From contig NZ_CP067992.1 in assembly GCF_016658865.1 (NCBI RefSeq), forward strand, positions 1,969,397 through 2,033,396: a stretch of DNA of 64,000 nucleotides. Direction: 5' to 3'. The notes below the pieces were generated by a model. It was not told the DNA's origin and searched no databases. It worked only from the letters and a program-made list of their open reading frames with translations. This DNA is from Streptococcus mitis (GTDB taxonomy: Bacteria > Bacillota > Bacilli > Lactobacillales > Streptococcaceae). Shown piece by piece: positions 18,910-28,696 of this stretch (its first letter is position 1; each line of letters opens with the position of its first letter). Made by a program: the position numbers and the translations under genes.

Positions 18910-21543
18910 TTATTTAGCTTCGTACCATGTTGCCCCTTCATTTTCATCTGCGATGAGGGGAACACTGAGTTGAATGGCTTCTTCCATAGTTTGTTTGACC
19001 AATTTTTTCATCTCTGCTAGTTCCGATTTAGGCACTTCAAGGACGATTTCATCGTGCACTTGCAGAAGCATCTTAGTCTGATAAGCACCTGCAACCAAGG
19101 CCTTGTCTAGCTGAATCATAGCAATCTTGAGAATATCTGCCGCCGAACCCTGAATAGGAGAGTTGATAGCAGTCCGCTCCGCAAAACCACGAATATTAAA
19201 GTTACGCGAATTGATATCTGGTAACTCACGACGACGCTTGAAGAGAGTCTCTACATAGCCCTTATCACGCGCTTCACGCACCACTTCATCCATGTAGTTT
19301 TTAATACCTGGGAAGCGTTCAAAGTAGGTATCAATGTAGGCTTTGGCCTCCTTACGGCTGATGCCCAAATTATTAGACAAACCAAAGTCTGAAATCCCGT
19401 AAACCACTCCAAAGTTAACCGCCTTGGCATTACGACGGTCATTTGCAGTCACATCCTCGGGACGCTCAATGCCAAAGACCCGCATGGCTGTCGAAGTATG
19501 GATATCTGCCCCCTCTTGAAAAGCCTTAATCAAGTGCTCGTCTTTAGAAATATGCGCCAAAACACGCAATTCAATCTGTGAATAGTCGGAGCTGAGAAGT
19601 ACACTATCCTCCCACTCAGGCACAAAAGCCTTACGAATGAGACGCCCCTGTTCCAAACGCACAGGGATATTTTGCAAGTTTGGATCCACACTAGACAGAC
19701 GCCCAGTCTGGGTCAAATCCTGCACATAGCGCGTATGAATCTTGCCATCAGCCAAAATCCAGTCCTGCAAGCCAATCACATAAGTAGACTGAATCTTAGC
19801 AATCTGACGGTAATCCAGGATTTTCTTAACAATCGGTGCAATCGGAGCCAGACGCTCTAACACATCCACTGCTGTCGAGTAACCTGTTTTAGTTTTCTTG
19901 GTGTATTCTAAAGGAAGTCCCAATTTTTCAAAGAGAAGGACACCCAACTGCTTAGGCGAGTTGATATTAAACTCCTCACCAGCCAGTTCGTAAATCTCCT
20001 GAGTCAGTTTTTCAATAACAAGCTCATTTTCAGCCTGCATCTCAAGCAAGGTCTCTTTCCTGACCGTAATCCCAGCAATTTCCATCTTGGCAAGGACAAA
20101 AGCCAGAGGCTGCTCCATATCATAAAGAAGCTCTAATTGCCCATTTTCACTGAGTTTTTCAAGCAAAACAGGCTCAGTCTCAACCAAAACAGCAAGCTTA
20201 CGCGCCAAATGTTCCAAGAATTTCTTACGTTCAGGAATGGCCTTTTTAACACCTTTACCGTAGAAGGTCTCATCATCAACCAAGTAAGTCTGACCATACA
20301 GTCTAGCAATGGTTGAAATTTCATTGTCTTCTACAGTTGATAATAAGTATTTAGCCAAGCGGCTATCAAAGGAAGGAGCCTGCAAATCCACACCAAAACG
20401 ACGCAAGAGAACCTTGGATTTTTTAAAATCATAAATTTTCAAAGATGTTTTTTCTAAGAAATCCTTGAAAATAGGTTCCTGAAAAAGCTCAAGCTTGTCT
20501 GTAGCATAGAGCTTTTCCCCACAAGACCAGGCAAAACCAACCAAATCATCCGTATGGTAATTCTCACCAAAAAGCTCAAAATGGAAGATAGACTCTTCAC
20601 TCAGCATGTCTTGACTGATTTGGTCAACAATAGTAAAGTCCAAACTCTCAGCCACTTCAGCTGACGATGCATTTAAAGTCTGCTTGAGCTGTTTGAAGCC
20701 CATCTCATCGTAGAATTTCCCAAGGTTTTCAACATCTGGACCGCTATAGACCAACTCCTCCAAACCAATCTCAATCGGTGCCTTGGTATCAATGGTCGCT
20801 AGTGTTTTAGACAAAAAGGCCTGTTCCTTATCATTGATAAGATTTTCCTTCATCTTAGAAGCCTTCATCCCATCGATATTTTCATAAATACCCTCAAGCG
20901 AACCATGCTCCAGCAAGAGCTTGATACCCGTCTTTTCACCGATTTTGGTCACTCCAGGGATATTATCCGACTTATCACCCATGAGCGCCTTGAGATCGAT
21001 AAACTGAGCCGGTGTAATGCCCATCTTTTCCATAAGATATTCTGGCGTAAAGGCCTCAAACTCAGCCACACCTTTCTTGGAAATCTCAACCACCGTATGC
21101 TCATCCGTCAGCTGAATCAAGTCCTTGTCCCCACTGACAATGGTAATATCAAAACCATCTTGCTCAGCTAATTTATCTAGTGTCCCAATAATGTCATCCG
21201 CCTCATACTGAGCCAATTCATAGTGACGAATCCCCATATGATCCAACAACTCACGAATGAAAGGAAATTGCTCACGAAACTCATCAGGAGTCTTAGCCCG
21301 ACCACCCTTATAGTCCGCATACATCTCTGTACGGAAGGTCGTCTTTCCTGCATCAAAAGCCACCAAAATATGACTTGGCTCAACCCGCTCCAACAAATGG
21401 CTCAACATCAACTGAAAGCCATAAATCGCATTGGTATGCAAACCAGCCGCATTCTTAAAACGGTCCAACTGCTGATAGAGCGCAAAAAACGCCCGAAAAG
21501 CAACAGAAGACCCATCAATCAATAATAATTTTTTCTTATCCAT
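18910..21543 (-). CDS. polA: DNA polymerase I
   Basis: An 877-residue repair and Okazaki-processing polymerase. The N-terminal 5' nuclease domain (LLIDGSSVAFRAFFAL; EADDIIGTLDK; SGDKDLIQL) is complete. The middle domain (about 300-470) lacks the acidic residues of an active 3'-5' exonuclease, as known for pneumococcal PolA. The C-terminal polymerase has motif A (DYSQIELRVLAH), the O-helix region (RRNAKAVNFGVVYG) and motif C (LQVHDEI). The ATG at 21543 is chosen; an in-frame ATG at 21579 would lie upstream of the -10. From memory polA sits elsewhere near the origin in pneumococcus, so the gene order here is rearranged. Confidence 0.96.
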   Translation of the reverse strand: MDKKKLLLIDGSSVAFRAFFALYQQLDRFKNAAGLHTNAIYGFQLMLSHLLERVEPSHILVAFDAGKTTFRTEMYADYKGGRAKTPDEFREQFPFIRELLDHMGIRHYELAQYEADDIIGTLDKLAEQDGFDITIVSGDKDLIQLTDEHTVVEISKKGVAEFEAFTPEYLMEKMGITPAQFIDLKALMGDKSDNIPGVTKIGEKTGIKLLLEHGSLEGIYENIDGMKASKMKENLINDKEQAFLSKTLATIDTKAPIEIGLEELVYSGPDVENLGKFYDEMGFKQLKQTLNASSAEVAESLDFTIVDQISQDMLSEESIFHFELFGENYHTDDLVGFAWSCGEKLYATDKLELFQEPIFKDFLEKTSLKIYDFKKSKVLLRRFGVDLQAPSFDSRLAKYLLSTVEDNEISTIARLYGQTYLVDDETFYGKGVKKAIPERKKFLEHLARKLAVLVETEPVLLEKLSENGQLELLYDMEQPLAFVLAKMEIAGITVRKETLLEMQAENELVIEKLTQEIYELAGEEFNINSPKQLGVLLFEKLGLPLEYTKKTKTGYSTAVDVLERLAPIAPIVKKILDYRQIAKIQSTYVIGLQDWILADGKIHTRYVQDLTQTGRLSSVDPNLQNIPVRLEQGRLIRKAFVPEWEDSVLLSSDYSQIELRVLAHISKDEHLIKAFQEGADIHTSTAMRVFGIERPEDVTANDRRNAKAVNFGVVYGISDFGLSNNLGISRKEAKAYIDTYFERFPGIKNYMDEVVREARDKGYVETLFKRRRELPDINSRNFNIRGFAERTAINSPIQGSAADILKIAMIQLDKALVAGAYQTKMLLQVHDEIVLEVPKSELAEMKKLVKQTMEEAIQLSVPLIADENEGATWYEAK

Positions 21544-21549
21544 ACACCC

Positions 21550-21555
21550 ATTATA
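21550..21555 (-). promoter_or_regulatory. polA -10 element abutting the start codon
   Basis: TATAAT ends six bases before the polA ATG (21541-21543). Transcription would start at the A of the ATG, giving a leaderless mRNA. No SD sequence is present and no good -35 is seen. Confidence 0.55.
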
Positions 21556-21617
21556 AAGGAAAGCACCAAAAAATACCATTGGGAAGAGTTCCCTGAGAGA
21601 AACTAAGATAATAGTAA

Positions 21618-21645
21618 AAAGAGAAGGAAGTTACTCCCTCTCTTT
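21618..21645 (-). terminator. Terminator after the LPXTG pseudogene
   Basis: AAAGAGAxGG pairs with CCxTCTCTTT around AAGTTACT, followed by TTTTTAC on the minus strand. It separates the pseudogene from the polA promoter. Confidence 0.7.
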
Positions 21646-21661
21646 CAAACTACGAAATGAA

Positions 21662-22906
21662 TTAGTTTTTACGTTTCACAAATGGAAGGGCACCAAGGAA
21701 CAATCCAAGGAATCCTAATGATGCAACTGCAACATTATCTTTACCACCAGTATTTGGAAGTTCTTTTTTATCTTCTGTTTTTACTGCTGGCGCTTGATAA
21801 GTATTATCCTTGTTAGTACCTGCTGTTGTAAGAGTATATTGTGGAACTTCGTTAATTGCTACTTCTACACTATTAACGCCTCCTGTATATTCTGGAGCAT
21901 CGGCTACAGTAGGAGGTGTTGCATCATTTACCCCACCAGTGAAATCAGATTCATTATCTCCAGAAGGAGAATCACTAGGATTCACACCACCATTAAATTC
22001 TGGAGCGTTAGGAGCAGTTGGTACTTCATCTGCTTCCTTAGCAGGTTCAGTAGGTGTTGCATCATCACTTACTCCACCACTGAAGTCTTTCAGTTCTTCA
22101 TCCTTAGGAACTTCTTTTAATTTTTCGATGTAACCTAAAGTTGCGTTGTCATCGTCAGTTAGTATATCGATTGCTTACGATCTTGTAATGATTCATTAAC
22201 TTCGTCAAATTTAGCTTGAGCTTCATCAACAGAAGCTTTAGCAGAAGCGACAGAACCTTCTAGTTTAGTTACAGCATCTTGTAATTTATCGATAACATCT
22301 TGATCAGCTTTATTCGTTTTAGCTGTTTCAAGAGCAACTTTAGCTTTTTCTAAGGTTTCTTTTTGTTTATCTAAGGCAGCATTTTTCTCTTCTACTACCT
22401 TAGCTTTTTCACCAGTATCAGCTAAATCATCAGCTATATCTGTAAGTTTTTTAACGATTGATTTAGAAGCTTCTTTTTTAGTAGCTTCATCAATTTTTTT
22501 AGCTTCTTCAGCATCTAATTTTTTAGTTTTATCAACTTTTTCAGGAGCTTTGTTTCTAGTGTTATGGTCGTTTTCTAATTCTTTTAGAACATCTTTAGCA
22601 GATAAATCACCTTTTTCAACGTAATCTAGAATAGCTTCTTTACCAATTTCAGCTTTCTTTTCAGCATCGGCTTTTAATTTCTCAGCATCATCCGTCAAGT
22701 TTTCAATTGTTTCAGTTAAATCTTCTTTAGCTTTTCCGACTTCAGTTTTTGGAGTTTTAACCACAGGTCAGGTGTGGATCCAGTTTCTCCGGATGTGCTA
22801 GTAGATGTAGTGCATCAGCTTTTACAACCGACGGTTGAGACACAGCAAAAACCGCACCTAAAACCGTAACACTAGCTAAGCTAGTCAAGATCATTTTTTT
22901 ATCCAT
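21662..22906 (-). pseudogene. Frameshifted LPXTG-anchored coiled-coil surface protein
   Basis: Three frames together spell a wall-anchored protein of about 400 residues. A PspA-like signal peptide (MDKKMILTSLASVTVLGA...) starts at 22906 but stops after 49 codons (TAA at 22757-22759). A second frame carries a T/S/G/P-rich stub (TSTSGETGSTPD). A third (22159 to about 22764) is a 200-residue Lys/Glu/Ala heptad coiled coil. A final frame (21662 to about 22172) has GGV-containing repeats (DFSGGV, EFNGGV, DFTGGV, EYTGGV) and the sorting signal LPNTG with hydrophobic tail and KRKN. Three one-base losses, near 22808, 22766 and 22174, would explain it. Sequencing error or phase variation are alternatives to decay. 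Confidence 0.8.
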
Positions 22907-23237
22907 TTTTAAAACGCCCCTTTGTGGAATTATATTTCTCTCTATTATAACTTTTAATATAGATTAACGAAAACAATATATTAAGTTGTTTAAAAAATAT
23001 ATTTATATCGACTAGAAAAGAATAATGTCAATATAAACATATTTTTAACTTTCTAATATTACTACGGAAACCTAGATAAGCAATAAATTCTTTATTAAAG
23101 AATTTATCTCATGAAAATAGTTCGGATCAAACAAGCTACAATAAAAAAATATATAAGAACGCTTCAAGTAAATATTTAAAATAGTGCTAATTACTTTTGA
23201 ATATAGTTAAAAATGATAATGAATCAAGTTTTTTAGT
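22907..23237. other. AT-rich intergenic region with a 25-bp palindrome
   Basis: No gene is seen. At 23083-23107 there is a perfect inverted repeat with 12-base arms (ATAAATTCTTTA / TAAAGAATTTAT) around one T. It has no T run, so it is a possible operator rather than a terminator. The segment must hold the upstream region of the pseudogene (AAAGGGG before its ATG) and the end of the cbpD transcript. Confidence 0.5.
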
Positions 23238-24386
23238 TTATTTTTCTTTAATCCACTCACCATTATGATTTACAGTATAACCGTCTACTATTGTATTAAC
23301 AGCTAGCTCACCTGAAGAGTAAGAATAATACCACTTACCAGAGACTTGATACCAGCCCGTTTTCATTGCCCCTGAGTCATCTAGATAATACCAAAATCCT
23401 TTCTCCTGTAACCAGCCTGTCTGCATTTCACCAGATGATTTCAAATAATACCAGGTAGAACCATCTTTCAGCCATCCCGTCGCCTTAGAACCATCTGATT
23501 TGAAATAATACCAACTACCATTTATTTTCTTCCAACCCACAGTCAATCCATTATTTGAACCATGATTAGATTTATTTACTGATTGATTTTGTGACGAAAT
23601 CACTCCCTCCAACTGAATATAACGTCGACTCCCGCTATAAGAAATATAACTCAACCACTTGTAACCATCCTTTTCTATCACCTGATCATAATGAACACTC
23701 TCACCTGGAGAATAATATGCAAGTGGAGTTGCATTCAATAATGGTTGATCTTTAATAGGAGTCTCCACCTTAAAATAATGAGTTCCTCTCATCAAAGATG
23801 ACGATTGACTGGTCACAACATGATTGCTTGTCGAATCTTTTGAACTGCTTGGGACTTCTTTAGAATTGCTTGATAAATCTTTAAAATGAATAAAACCGGT
23901 CATCTTGTTTGCTTTTACAATTCGTTTATTATAATTACCTTTATAATCATAGTTATATTCCTCAATTTCTATATTATCTCCCATCACATTTGAAACCCAA
24001 GCAACATGGCCATAACCTCCTGCAGTAGACCAAGCAATAGATCCGATAGCTGGTGTATTATCGACACGATAACCTTCACGACGAGCACGATAACCCCATT
24101 CACCAGCATTACCATAAGCACCTGGAAGCTCAAAACCATTTACTCCACTCAAGCGAAAAGCAGCAAATGAAGTACACTGACGAGAATACATCCTCCACTT
24201 ATCAATACTCTGACTCCCATTTTTATAATAAGCAGGATAATCATCTCCACGAGCATAAGAACTGTTTGCATGAACACTTTCTCCAGCCGACAACATCAGC
24301 CCTACTACTAAAAAAGGAACAACCTTTTTAACTGACTTTCTAATAGAAAGCCTTGTCTCTGCTACTTTAAATGGTGAAATTTTCAT
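23238..24386 (-). CDS. cbpD: Choline-binding murein hydrolase CbpD (fratricin)
   Basis: A secreted competence-induced lysin of 382 residues that attacks non-competent neighbours. The signal peptide ends near residue 40. A CHAP domain follows (about 50-165) with Cys71 (RQCTSFAAF) and His127 (GGYGHVAW). Then come an S/K-rich linker, one SH3b-like domain (about 200-265) and four choline-binding repeats (GWKKINGSWYYF and relatives) to the end. Pneumococcal CbpD is longer, with two SH3b domains (from memory), so this is a shorter variant. A sigma-X box lies 49 bases upstream and GGAGGAAG precedes the ATG. Confidence 0.92.
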   Translation of the reverse strand: MKISPFKVAETRLSIRKSVKKVVPFLVVGLMLSAGESVHANSSYARGDDYPAYYKNGSQSIDKWRMYSRQCTSFAAFRLSGVNGFELPGAYGNAGEWGYRARREGYRVDNTPAIGSIAWSTAGGYGHVAWVSNVMGDNIEIEEYNYDYKGNYNKRIVKANKMTGFIHFKDLSSNSKEVPSSSKDSTSNHVVTSQSSSLMRGTHYFKVETPIKDQPLLNATPLAYYSPGESVHYDQVIEKDGYKWLSYISYSGSRRYIQLEGVISSQNQSVNKSNHGSNNGLTVGWKKINGSWYYFKSDGSKATGWLKDGSTWYYLKSSGEMQTGWLQEKGFWYYLDDSGAMKTGWYQVSGKWYYSYSSGELAVNTIVDGYTVNHNGEWIKEK

Positions 24387-24435
24387 TCTTCCTCCTTGAA
24401 AAATAATATAAATCGAAGATTACCTTCACTTAAAC

Positions 24436-24443
24436 TATTCGGA
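24436..24443 (-). promoter_or_regulatory. Sigma-X competence box of cbpD
   Basis: TCCGAATA on the minus strand matches the com-box TMCGAATA used by ComX. A T-rich tract lies just upstream, as in other late competence promoters. It is 49 bases before the cbpD start codon. Confidence 0.85.
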
Positions 24444-24453
24444 GAAAAAAGAA

Positions 24454-24476
24454 AAAGTGAGAAAATTTCTCACTTT
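24454..24476 (-). terminator. Terminator after veg
   Basis: AAAGTGAGAAA/TTTCTCACTTT is an 11-bp perfect stem around one base, followed on the minus strand by TTTTCTTTTTTC. It overlaps the veg stop, and its T run leads straight into the cbpD competence box. Confidence 0.8.
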
Positions 24477-24741
24477 AGTCAAGATAATGAATCAAATTCT
24501 TTTCTGTAAGGATATCTGAGTAAGTAAAGGATTCAACGTAAACATTAGCTTGTTTATCTCCTTCAACGTTCCCAAATTCAACGATAAATAGGGATGGATA
24601 AACCTCAATTAGCTTACCCAATCTATTTTTTTGGCGCTTACGACCATTCTCCAAAGTCATTTCTACGACTTGTCCCTCATGTGCCTTGATTTCTTCTTTG
24701 ATTTTTTTCATCTTGGCAACATCTGTAAATGCATCTGACAT
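24475..24741 (-). CDS. veg: Veg family protein
   Basis: An 88-residue protein of the Veg/DUF1021 family (SH3-like fold), recognisable by IKAHEGQVVEMTLENGRKR and the central KLIEVYPSLFIVEF. In Bacillus Veg affects biofilm matrix genes; its role in streptococci is not established. It starts one base after dnaB ends and is probably co-transcribed with gdpP-rplI-dnaB. Confidence 0.88.
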   Translation of the reverse strand: MSDAFTDVAKMKKIKEEIKAHEGQVVEMTLENGRKRQKNRLGKLIEVYPSLFIVEFGNVEGDKQANVYVESFTYSDILTEKNLIHYLD

Positions 24742-24742
24742 C

Positions 24743-26095
24743 TTATGCCTCCCTCTTTGAGATACTTGAAAATTTATTGTATTCTTTTTGGAAAATTAAT
24801 TCCACCGTTCCACGAGCTCCACTACGGTTTTTCTCGATAATAACTTCTACCTTATTATTCGGTATGCCTTCCTCTTCTTCTCCACCACGCTCATAGTAAT
24901 CGTCGCGATAAAGAAAGGCTACGATATCAGCGTCCTGCTCAATAGACCCAGATTCACGAATATCAGACAAGACCGGTCTCTTATCCTGACGTTGTTCTAC
25001 ACCACGAGAAAGCTGACTTAGAGCGATTACTGGAACCTTCAGTTCCTTAGCTAAAATTTTCAACTGACGTGAAATTTCTGAAACCTCTTGTTGACGATTT
25101 TCTCTACCAGTTCCCGTGATAAGCTGCAAATAGTCTATCAAAATCAAACCAAGATTTCCAGTTTCTTGAGCCAGTTTACGAGAACGAGAACGAATCTCTG
25201 TAATCCGAATCCCTGGCGTATCATCGATATAGATACTTGCATTAGCTAGATTCCCTTGAGCAATGGTATATTTTTGCCACTCCTCATCAGTCAATTGACC
25301 CGTACGAATAGAATGCGATTCCACCAAACCTTCTGCCGCCAACATACGGTCCACTAGACTTTCCGCACCCATTTCGAGTGAAAAAATAGCAACTGTTTTG
25401 TCCAACTTAGTCCCAATATTCTGAGCAATATTCAAGGCAAAGGCTGTCTTACCAACCGCCGGACGGGCTGCTAGGATAATCAACTCCTCCTCATGAAGTC
25501 CAGTCGTCATATGATCCAAGTCACGATAGCCTGTCGCAATACCTGTAATATCGGTCGTTTGTTGCGAGCGAGCTTCCAGATTTCCAAAGTTGATATTCAA
25601 CACATCTCGAATGTTCTTAAATCCACTTCGATTAGCATTTTCGCTGACATCAATCAGGCCTTTTTCTGCCTGAGCAATGATTTCATCAGCTGGTTGCGAA
25701 GCCTCGTAAGCTTGATTGACAGACTCTGTCAACTTGGAGATTAATCGACGTAGCATGGCCTTCTCTGCAACAATCTTAGCATAATACTCCGCATTAGCAG
25801 AAGTTGGCACAGAATTGACAATCTCAACCAAGTAAGACAGGCCACCAATATTCTGTAAATCACCTTGATTATCAAGAATGGTGCGAACCGTTGTTGCATC
25901 TATAGCATCGCCACGATCGGATAAATCGACCATAGCTTGGAAAATCAAACGATGGGCATACTTAAAAAAGTCCCGAGACTCAATATATTCTCGCACAAAA
26001 ACAAGCTTACTCTCGTCAATAAAGATAGCCCCTAAAACGGATTGCTCAGCTAAGATATCTTGAGGTTGTACTCGTAACTCTTCTACTTCTGCCAT
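24743..26095 (-). CDS. dnaB: Replicative DNA helicase
   Basis: A 450-residue hexameric helicase (DnaB; called DnaC in Bacillus naming). The N-terminal domain (about 1-110) and RecA-like motor are present: Walker A ARPAVGKTAFALN, Walker B LILIDYLQLI, and the arginine-finger region KNRSGARGTVEL near the C-terminus. It follows rplI by 43 bases, the usual Firmicute arrangement. Confidence 0.96.
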   Translation of the reverse strand: MAEVEELRVQPQDILAEQSVLGAIFIDESKLVFVREYIESRDFFKYAHRLIFQAMVDLSDRGDAIDATTVRTILDNQGDLQNIGGLSYLVEIVNSVPTSANAEYYAKIVAEKAMLRRLISKLTESVNQAYEASQPADEIIAQAEKGLIDVSENANRSGFKNIRDVLNINFGNLEARSQQTTDITGIATGYRDLDHMTTGLHEEELIILAARPAVGKTAFALNIAQNIGTKLDKTVAIFSLEMGAESLVDRMLAAEGLVESHSIRTGQLTDEEWQKYTIAQGNLANASIYIDDTPGIRITEIRSRSRKLAQETGNLGLILIDYLQLITGTGRENRQQEVSEISRQLKILAKELKVPVIALSQLSRGVEQRQDKRPVLSDIRESGSIEQDADIVAFLYRDDYYERGGEEEEGIPNNKVEVIIEKNRSGARGTVELIFQKEYNKFSSISKREA

Positions 26096-26138
26096 CAGAC
26101 TTCCCTTCCTTTTACAATCTTGTCAAGAAAGTGTAAAT

Positions 26139-26591
26139 TTACCCTTCTTTCACACGAAGATTGATTACACTTGTAATATCTTGATAGATTTTCACTGGTA
26201 CATCAATCAAACCAACTGCTCGAATCGGAGCTTGTACTTGGATATGACGTTTATCAATCTTAATTCCAAATTGCTTTTGCAATTCTTCTGCAATTTTCTT
26301 ATTGGTAATGGAACCAAAGGTACGACCATCTGGACCAACTTTTTCAACAAATTCTACAATAGTTTCCTCTGCTTCTAGTTGAGCTTTAATTGCTTTTGCT
26401 TCTGCAATCATCTCAGCATGAGCTTTTTCTTCCGATTTTTGTTTACCACGAAGTTCACCTACAGCTTGAGCAGTCGCTTCTTTGGCTAGACTCTTTTTGA
26501 TAAGAAAGTTTTGCGCATACCCTGTTGGTACTTCCTTAATTTCGCCTTTTTTACCTTTTCCTTTGACATCTGCTAAAAAGATTACTTTCAT
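26139..26591 (-). CDS. rplI: 50S ribosomal protein L9
   Basis: A 150-residue large-subunit protein with the N-terminal domain [18 protein letters not shown], the long connecting helix and the C-terminal domain. Its ATG overlaps the gdpP stop (ATGA), coupling their translation. Confidence 0.97.
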   Translation of the reverse strand: MKVIFLADVKGKGKKGEIKEVPTGYAQNFLIKKSLAKEATAQAVGELRGKQKSEEKAHAEMIAEAKAIKAQLEAEETIVEFVEKVGPDGRTFGSITNKKIAEELQKQFGIKIDKRHIQVQAPIRAVGLIDVPVKIYQDITSVINLRVKEG

Positions 26592-28561
26592 TCTTCTTTC
26601 TCCTTTTCCTTTATTTCATTTAATACAATTTCTGTCAGTTTTTCACCTGCTTCTGACAAGGTTGAATCCTTAATTTGAGCTGCTGCCAAATTAAAGTGGC
26701 CTCCACCTCCCAGCTCTTCCATAATCCGTTGTACATTCAGCTTACTACGACTGCGAGCTGAGATAGAGATAAATCCTTGTGTATTCTTCGCAAGAACAAA
26801 ACTCGCTTCAATACCTGACATAGCTAACATGGCATCTGCTGCCTTACTAATAACAACTGTATCATAACATTTCGAGTCCTTAGCCTCTGCTATTAGTACA
26901 TCTGAACCTAATTTACGCCCCTGTAAAATCAGTTCATTGACCTCACGATATTCTTCAAAATCTGTCGCAGCAATTTCTTGGATAGCAATACTATCACTTC
27001 CTCTCGTTCTGAGATAGCTAGCAACATCAAATGTCCGACTAGTCACTCGTGAGGTGAAATTTTTAGTATCCAACATCATACCAGCCATTAAAACACTTGC
27101 TTGCATACGACTCAAACGATTTTTCTTAGAATTCTGGAACTGAATCAATTCCGTTACCAACTCACTGGCACTACTTGCACCACTTTCGATATAAGTAATA
27201 ACCGCATTATCTGGAAAATCCTGATCCCGTCTGTGGTGGTCGATGACGATGGTTTGGGTAAATAAATCATAAAAATCTTTTGATAAAGTTAAGGCAGTCT
27301 TTGAATGGTCTACAAGAATCAACAAAGAACGATTGGTCACCATCCCCATTGCGTCCTTAACAGACAACAACTTTGTAACTCCTTCTTTTTCTAAGAATGA
27401 AACAGCTCGTTCAATATCCGGCGACATTTGATTTTCATCATAAAGGGCATAACTATTTTCAGTCACATTGCTGGCAAACAAGTGCATACCTACAGCAGAG
27501 CCAAGAGCATCCATATCTAGATTTTTGTGACCAACTACAAAAACCTGATCCACACTACGAATCTTATCTGAAATAGCCGTCATCATAGCACGCGTACGGG
27601 TCCGTGTACGTTTGATTGAGGCAGCAGAGCCACCACCAAAATAAACTGGATTTTTCGTTTCGTCGTTTTCCTTGACAACAACTTGGTCGCCACCACGCAC
27701 TTCAGCCAAGTTCAAGTTGAGCAGAGCAACTTTCCCTATCTCATCATGATTTCCATCACCATAAGAAAATCCCATACTTAGGGTCAATGGCAACTGTCTC
27801 TGTTTGGACTCTTCTCTAAAAGCATCAATAACAGAAAATTTATCATTCATCAATCCTTCAAGTACTGTGTAGTCCGTAAATAGATAAAAACGGTCCATGC
27901 TTACTCGACGGGAGAACATGGCATGCTTCCCAGCAAATTCTGAAACAAAATTGGCTACAAAACTGTTAATATGACTAATGTCAGACTCCGATGTCGCATC
28001 TTCTAAATCGTCATAGTTATCAACGGAAACAATTCCAATAACCGGACGACTCGTCACTAACTCAACAGTCGCTTCGTATTCTCCAGACACATCAAAGAAG
28101 TAAAGAACACCAGATACCTTGTCCATATGAACCGAATAGCGAGTCTCACCCAAGGTGGCATAAGAACCTGGATTCCCCACAGACGCCTTTATAATTGTTT
28201 GAATTAATGCAACATCAATCTCCCCCACTTCATTAGTCAAAATCAATTCAGCGTAAGGATTGAACCATTCAACTTCACCTGACGATAAGTCTAGTTTAAT
28301 AACTCCGACAGGCATCTGTTCTAACAAAGTTGTCAAACTATCTTCAGCTTGGTGGTTTACATACTGGATTTGTTCTACTTCACTCTTTGAGTAGTAGTCT
28401 CTCTGATGGATGAATAGTAAAATATATGAACCCAAAATAAGTAGCAAAAGAAATAGCGTTACCAGTGTATTCGTTACAAAAACAAGTTGCACAGATAGCA
28501 CTCCGAACGCCACTATTCCTAATATTAAGGGGAAAATAGGACTTACATAAAATTTTTTCAT
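26588..28561 (-). CDS. gdpP: Cyclic-di-AMP phosphodiesterase (GdpP/Pde1)
   Basis: A 657-residue membrane-bound enzyme that hydrolyses c-di-AMP to pApA. Two N-terminal membrane helices (about 8-50), a PAS-like domain (about 75-165), a degenerate GGDEF domain (about 170-300) and a DHH/DHHA1 catalytic module follow in order. The catalytic motifs are [18 protein letters not shown] and [10 protein letters not shown], with GGGGH near the C-terminus. The start at 28561 (MKKFYVSP) has AGAGG upstream; the in-frame ATG at 28582 overlaps the TATAAT at 28581-28586 and is rejected. Confidence 0.94.
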   Translation of the reverse strand: MKKFYVSPIFPLILGIVAFGVLSVQLVFVTNTLVTLFLLLLILGSYILLFIHQRDYYSKSEVEQIQYVNHQAEDSLTTLLEQMPVGVIKLDLSSGEVEWFNPYAELILTNEVGEIDVALIQTIIKASVGNPGSYATLGETRYSVHMDKVSGVLYFFDVSGEYEATVELVTSRPVIGIVSVDNYDDLEDATSESDISHINSFVANFVSEFAGKHAMFSRRVSMDRFYLFTDYTVLEGLMNDKFSVIDAFREESKQRQLPLTLSMGFSYGDGNHDEIGKVALLNLNLAEVRGGDQVVVKENDETKNPVYFGGGSAASIKRTRTRTRAMMTAISDKIRSVDQVFVVGHKNLDMDALGSAVGMHLFASNVTENSYALYDENQMSPDIERAVSFLEKEGVTKLLSVKDAMGMVTNRSLLILVDHSKTALTLSKDFYDLFTQTIVIDHHRRDQDFPDNAVITYIESGASSASELVTELIQFQNSKKNRLSRMQASVLMAGMMLDTKNFTSRVTSRTFDVASYLRTRGSDSIAIQEIAATDFEEYREVNELILQGRKLGSDVLIAEAKDSKCYDTVVISKAADAMLAMSGIEASFVLAKNTQGFISISARSRSKLNVQRIMEELGGGGHFNLAAAQIKDSTLSEAGEKLTEIVLNEIKEKEKEE

Positions 28562-28580
28562 TCCAAACCTCTTGGCACCC

Positions 28581-28586
28581 ATTATA
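28581..28586 (-). promoter_or_regulatory. gdpP -10 element
   Basis: TATAAT on the minus strand, 19 bases before the chosen gdpP ATG. It fixes the start, because the upstream ATG lies within it. Confidence 0.55.
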
Positions 28587-28649
28587 CCATAATAACCACC
28601 AAAAAGCGACTTTTTAAAAGTGTAATCAGTAATTCTATCAATTATAAGA

Positions 28650-28682
28650 AAAAGGAGATTTACAATTTAGTAAACCTTCCTT
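28650..28682 (-). terminator. Probable terminator after hpf
   Basis: On the minus strand GGAAGGTTTAC and GTAAATCTCC pair imperfectly around TAAATT, followed by TTTTTC. It lies 15 or more bases after the hpf stop. Confidence 0.55.
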
Positions 28683-28696
28683 TACACATATTGAAA

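Noticed and set aside
22159..22764. The coiled-coil frame as an independent 201-residue gene
   Set aside because: It begins at a GTG with no signal peptide or SD, and its flanks in other frames supply the missing signal peptide and LPXTG anchor. It is a fragment of the broken surface protein.
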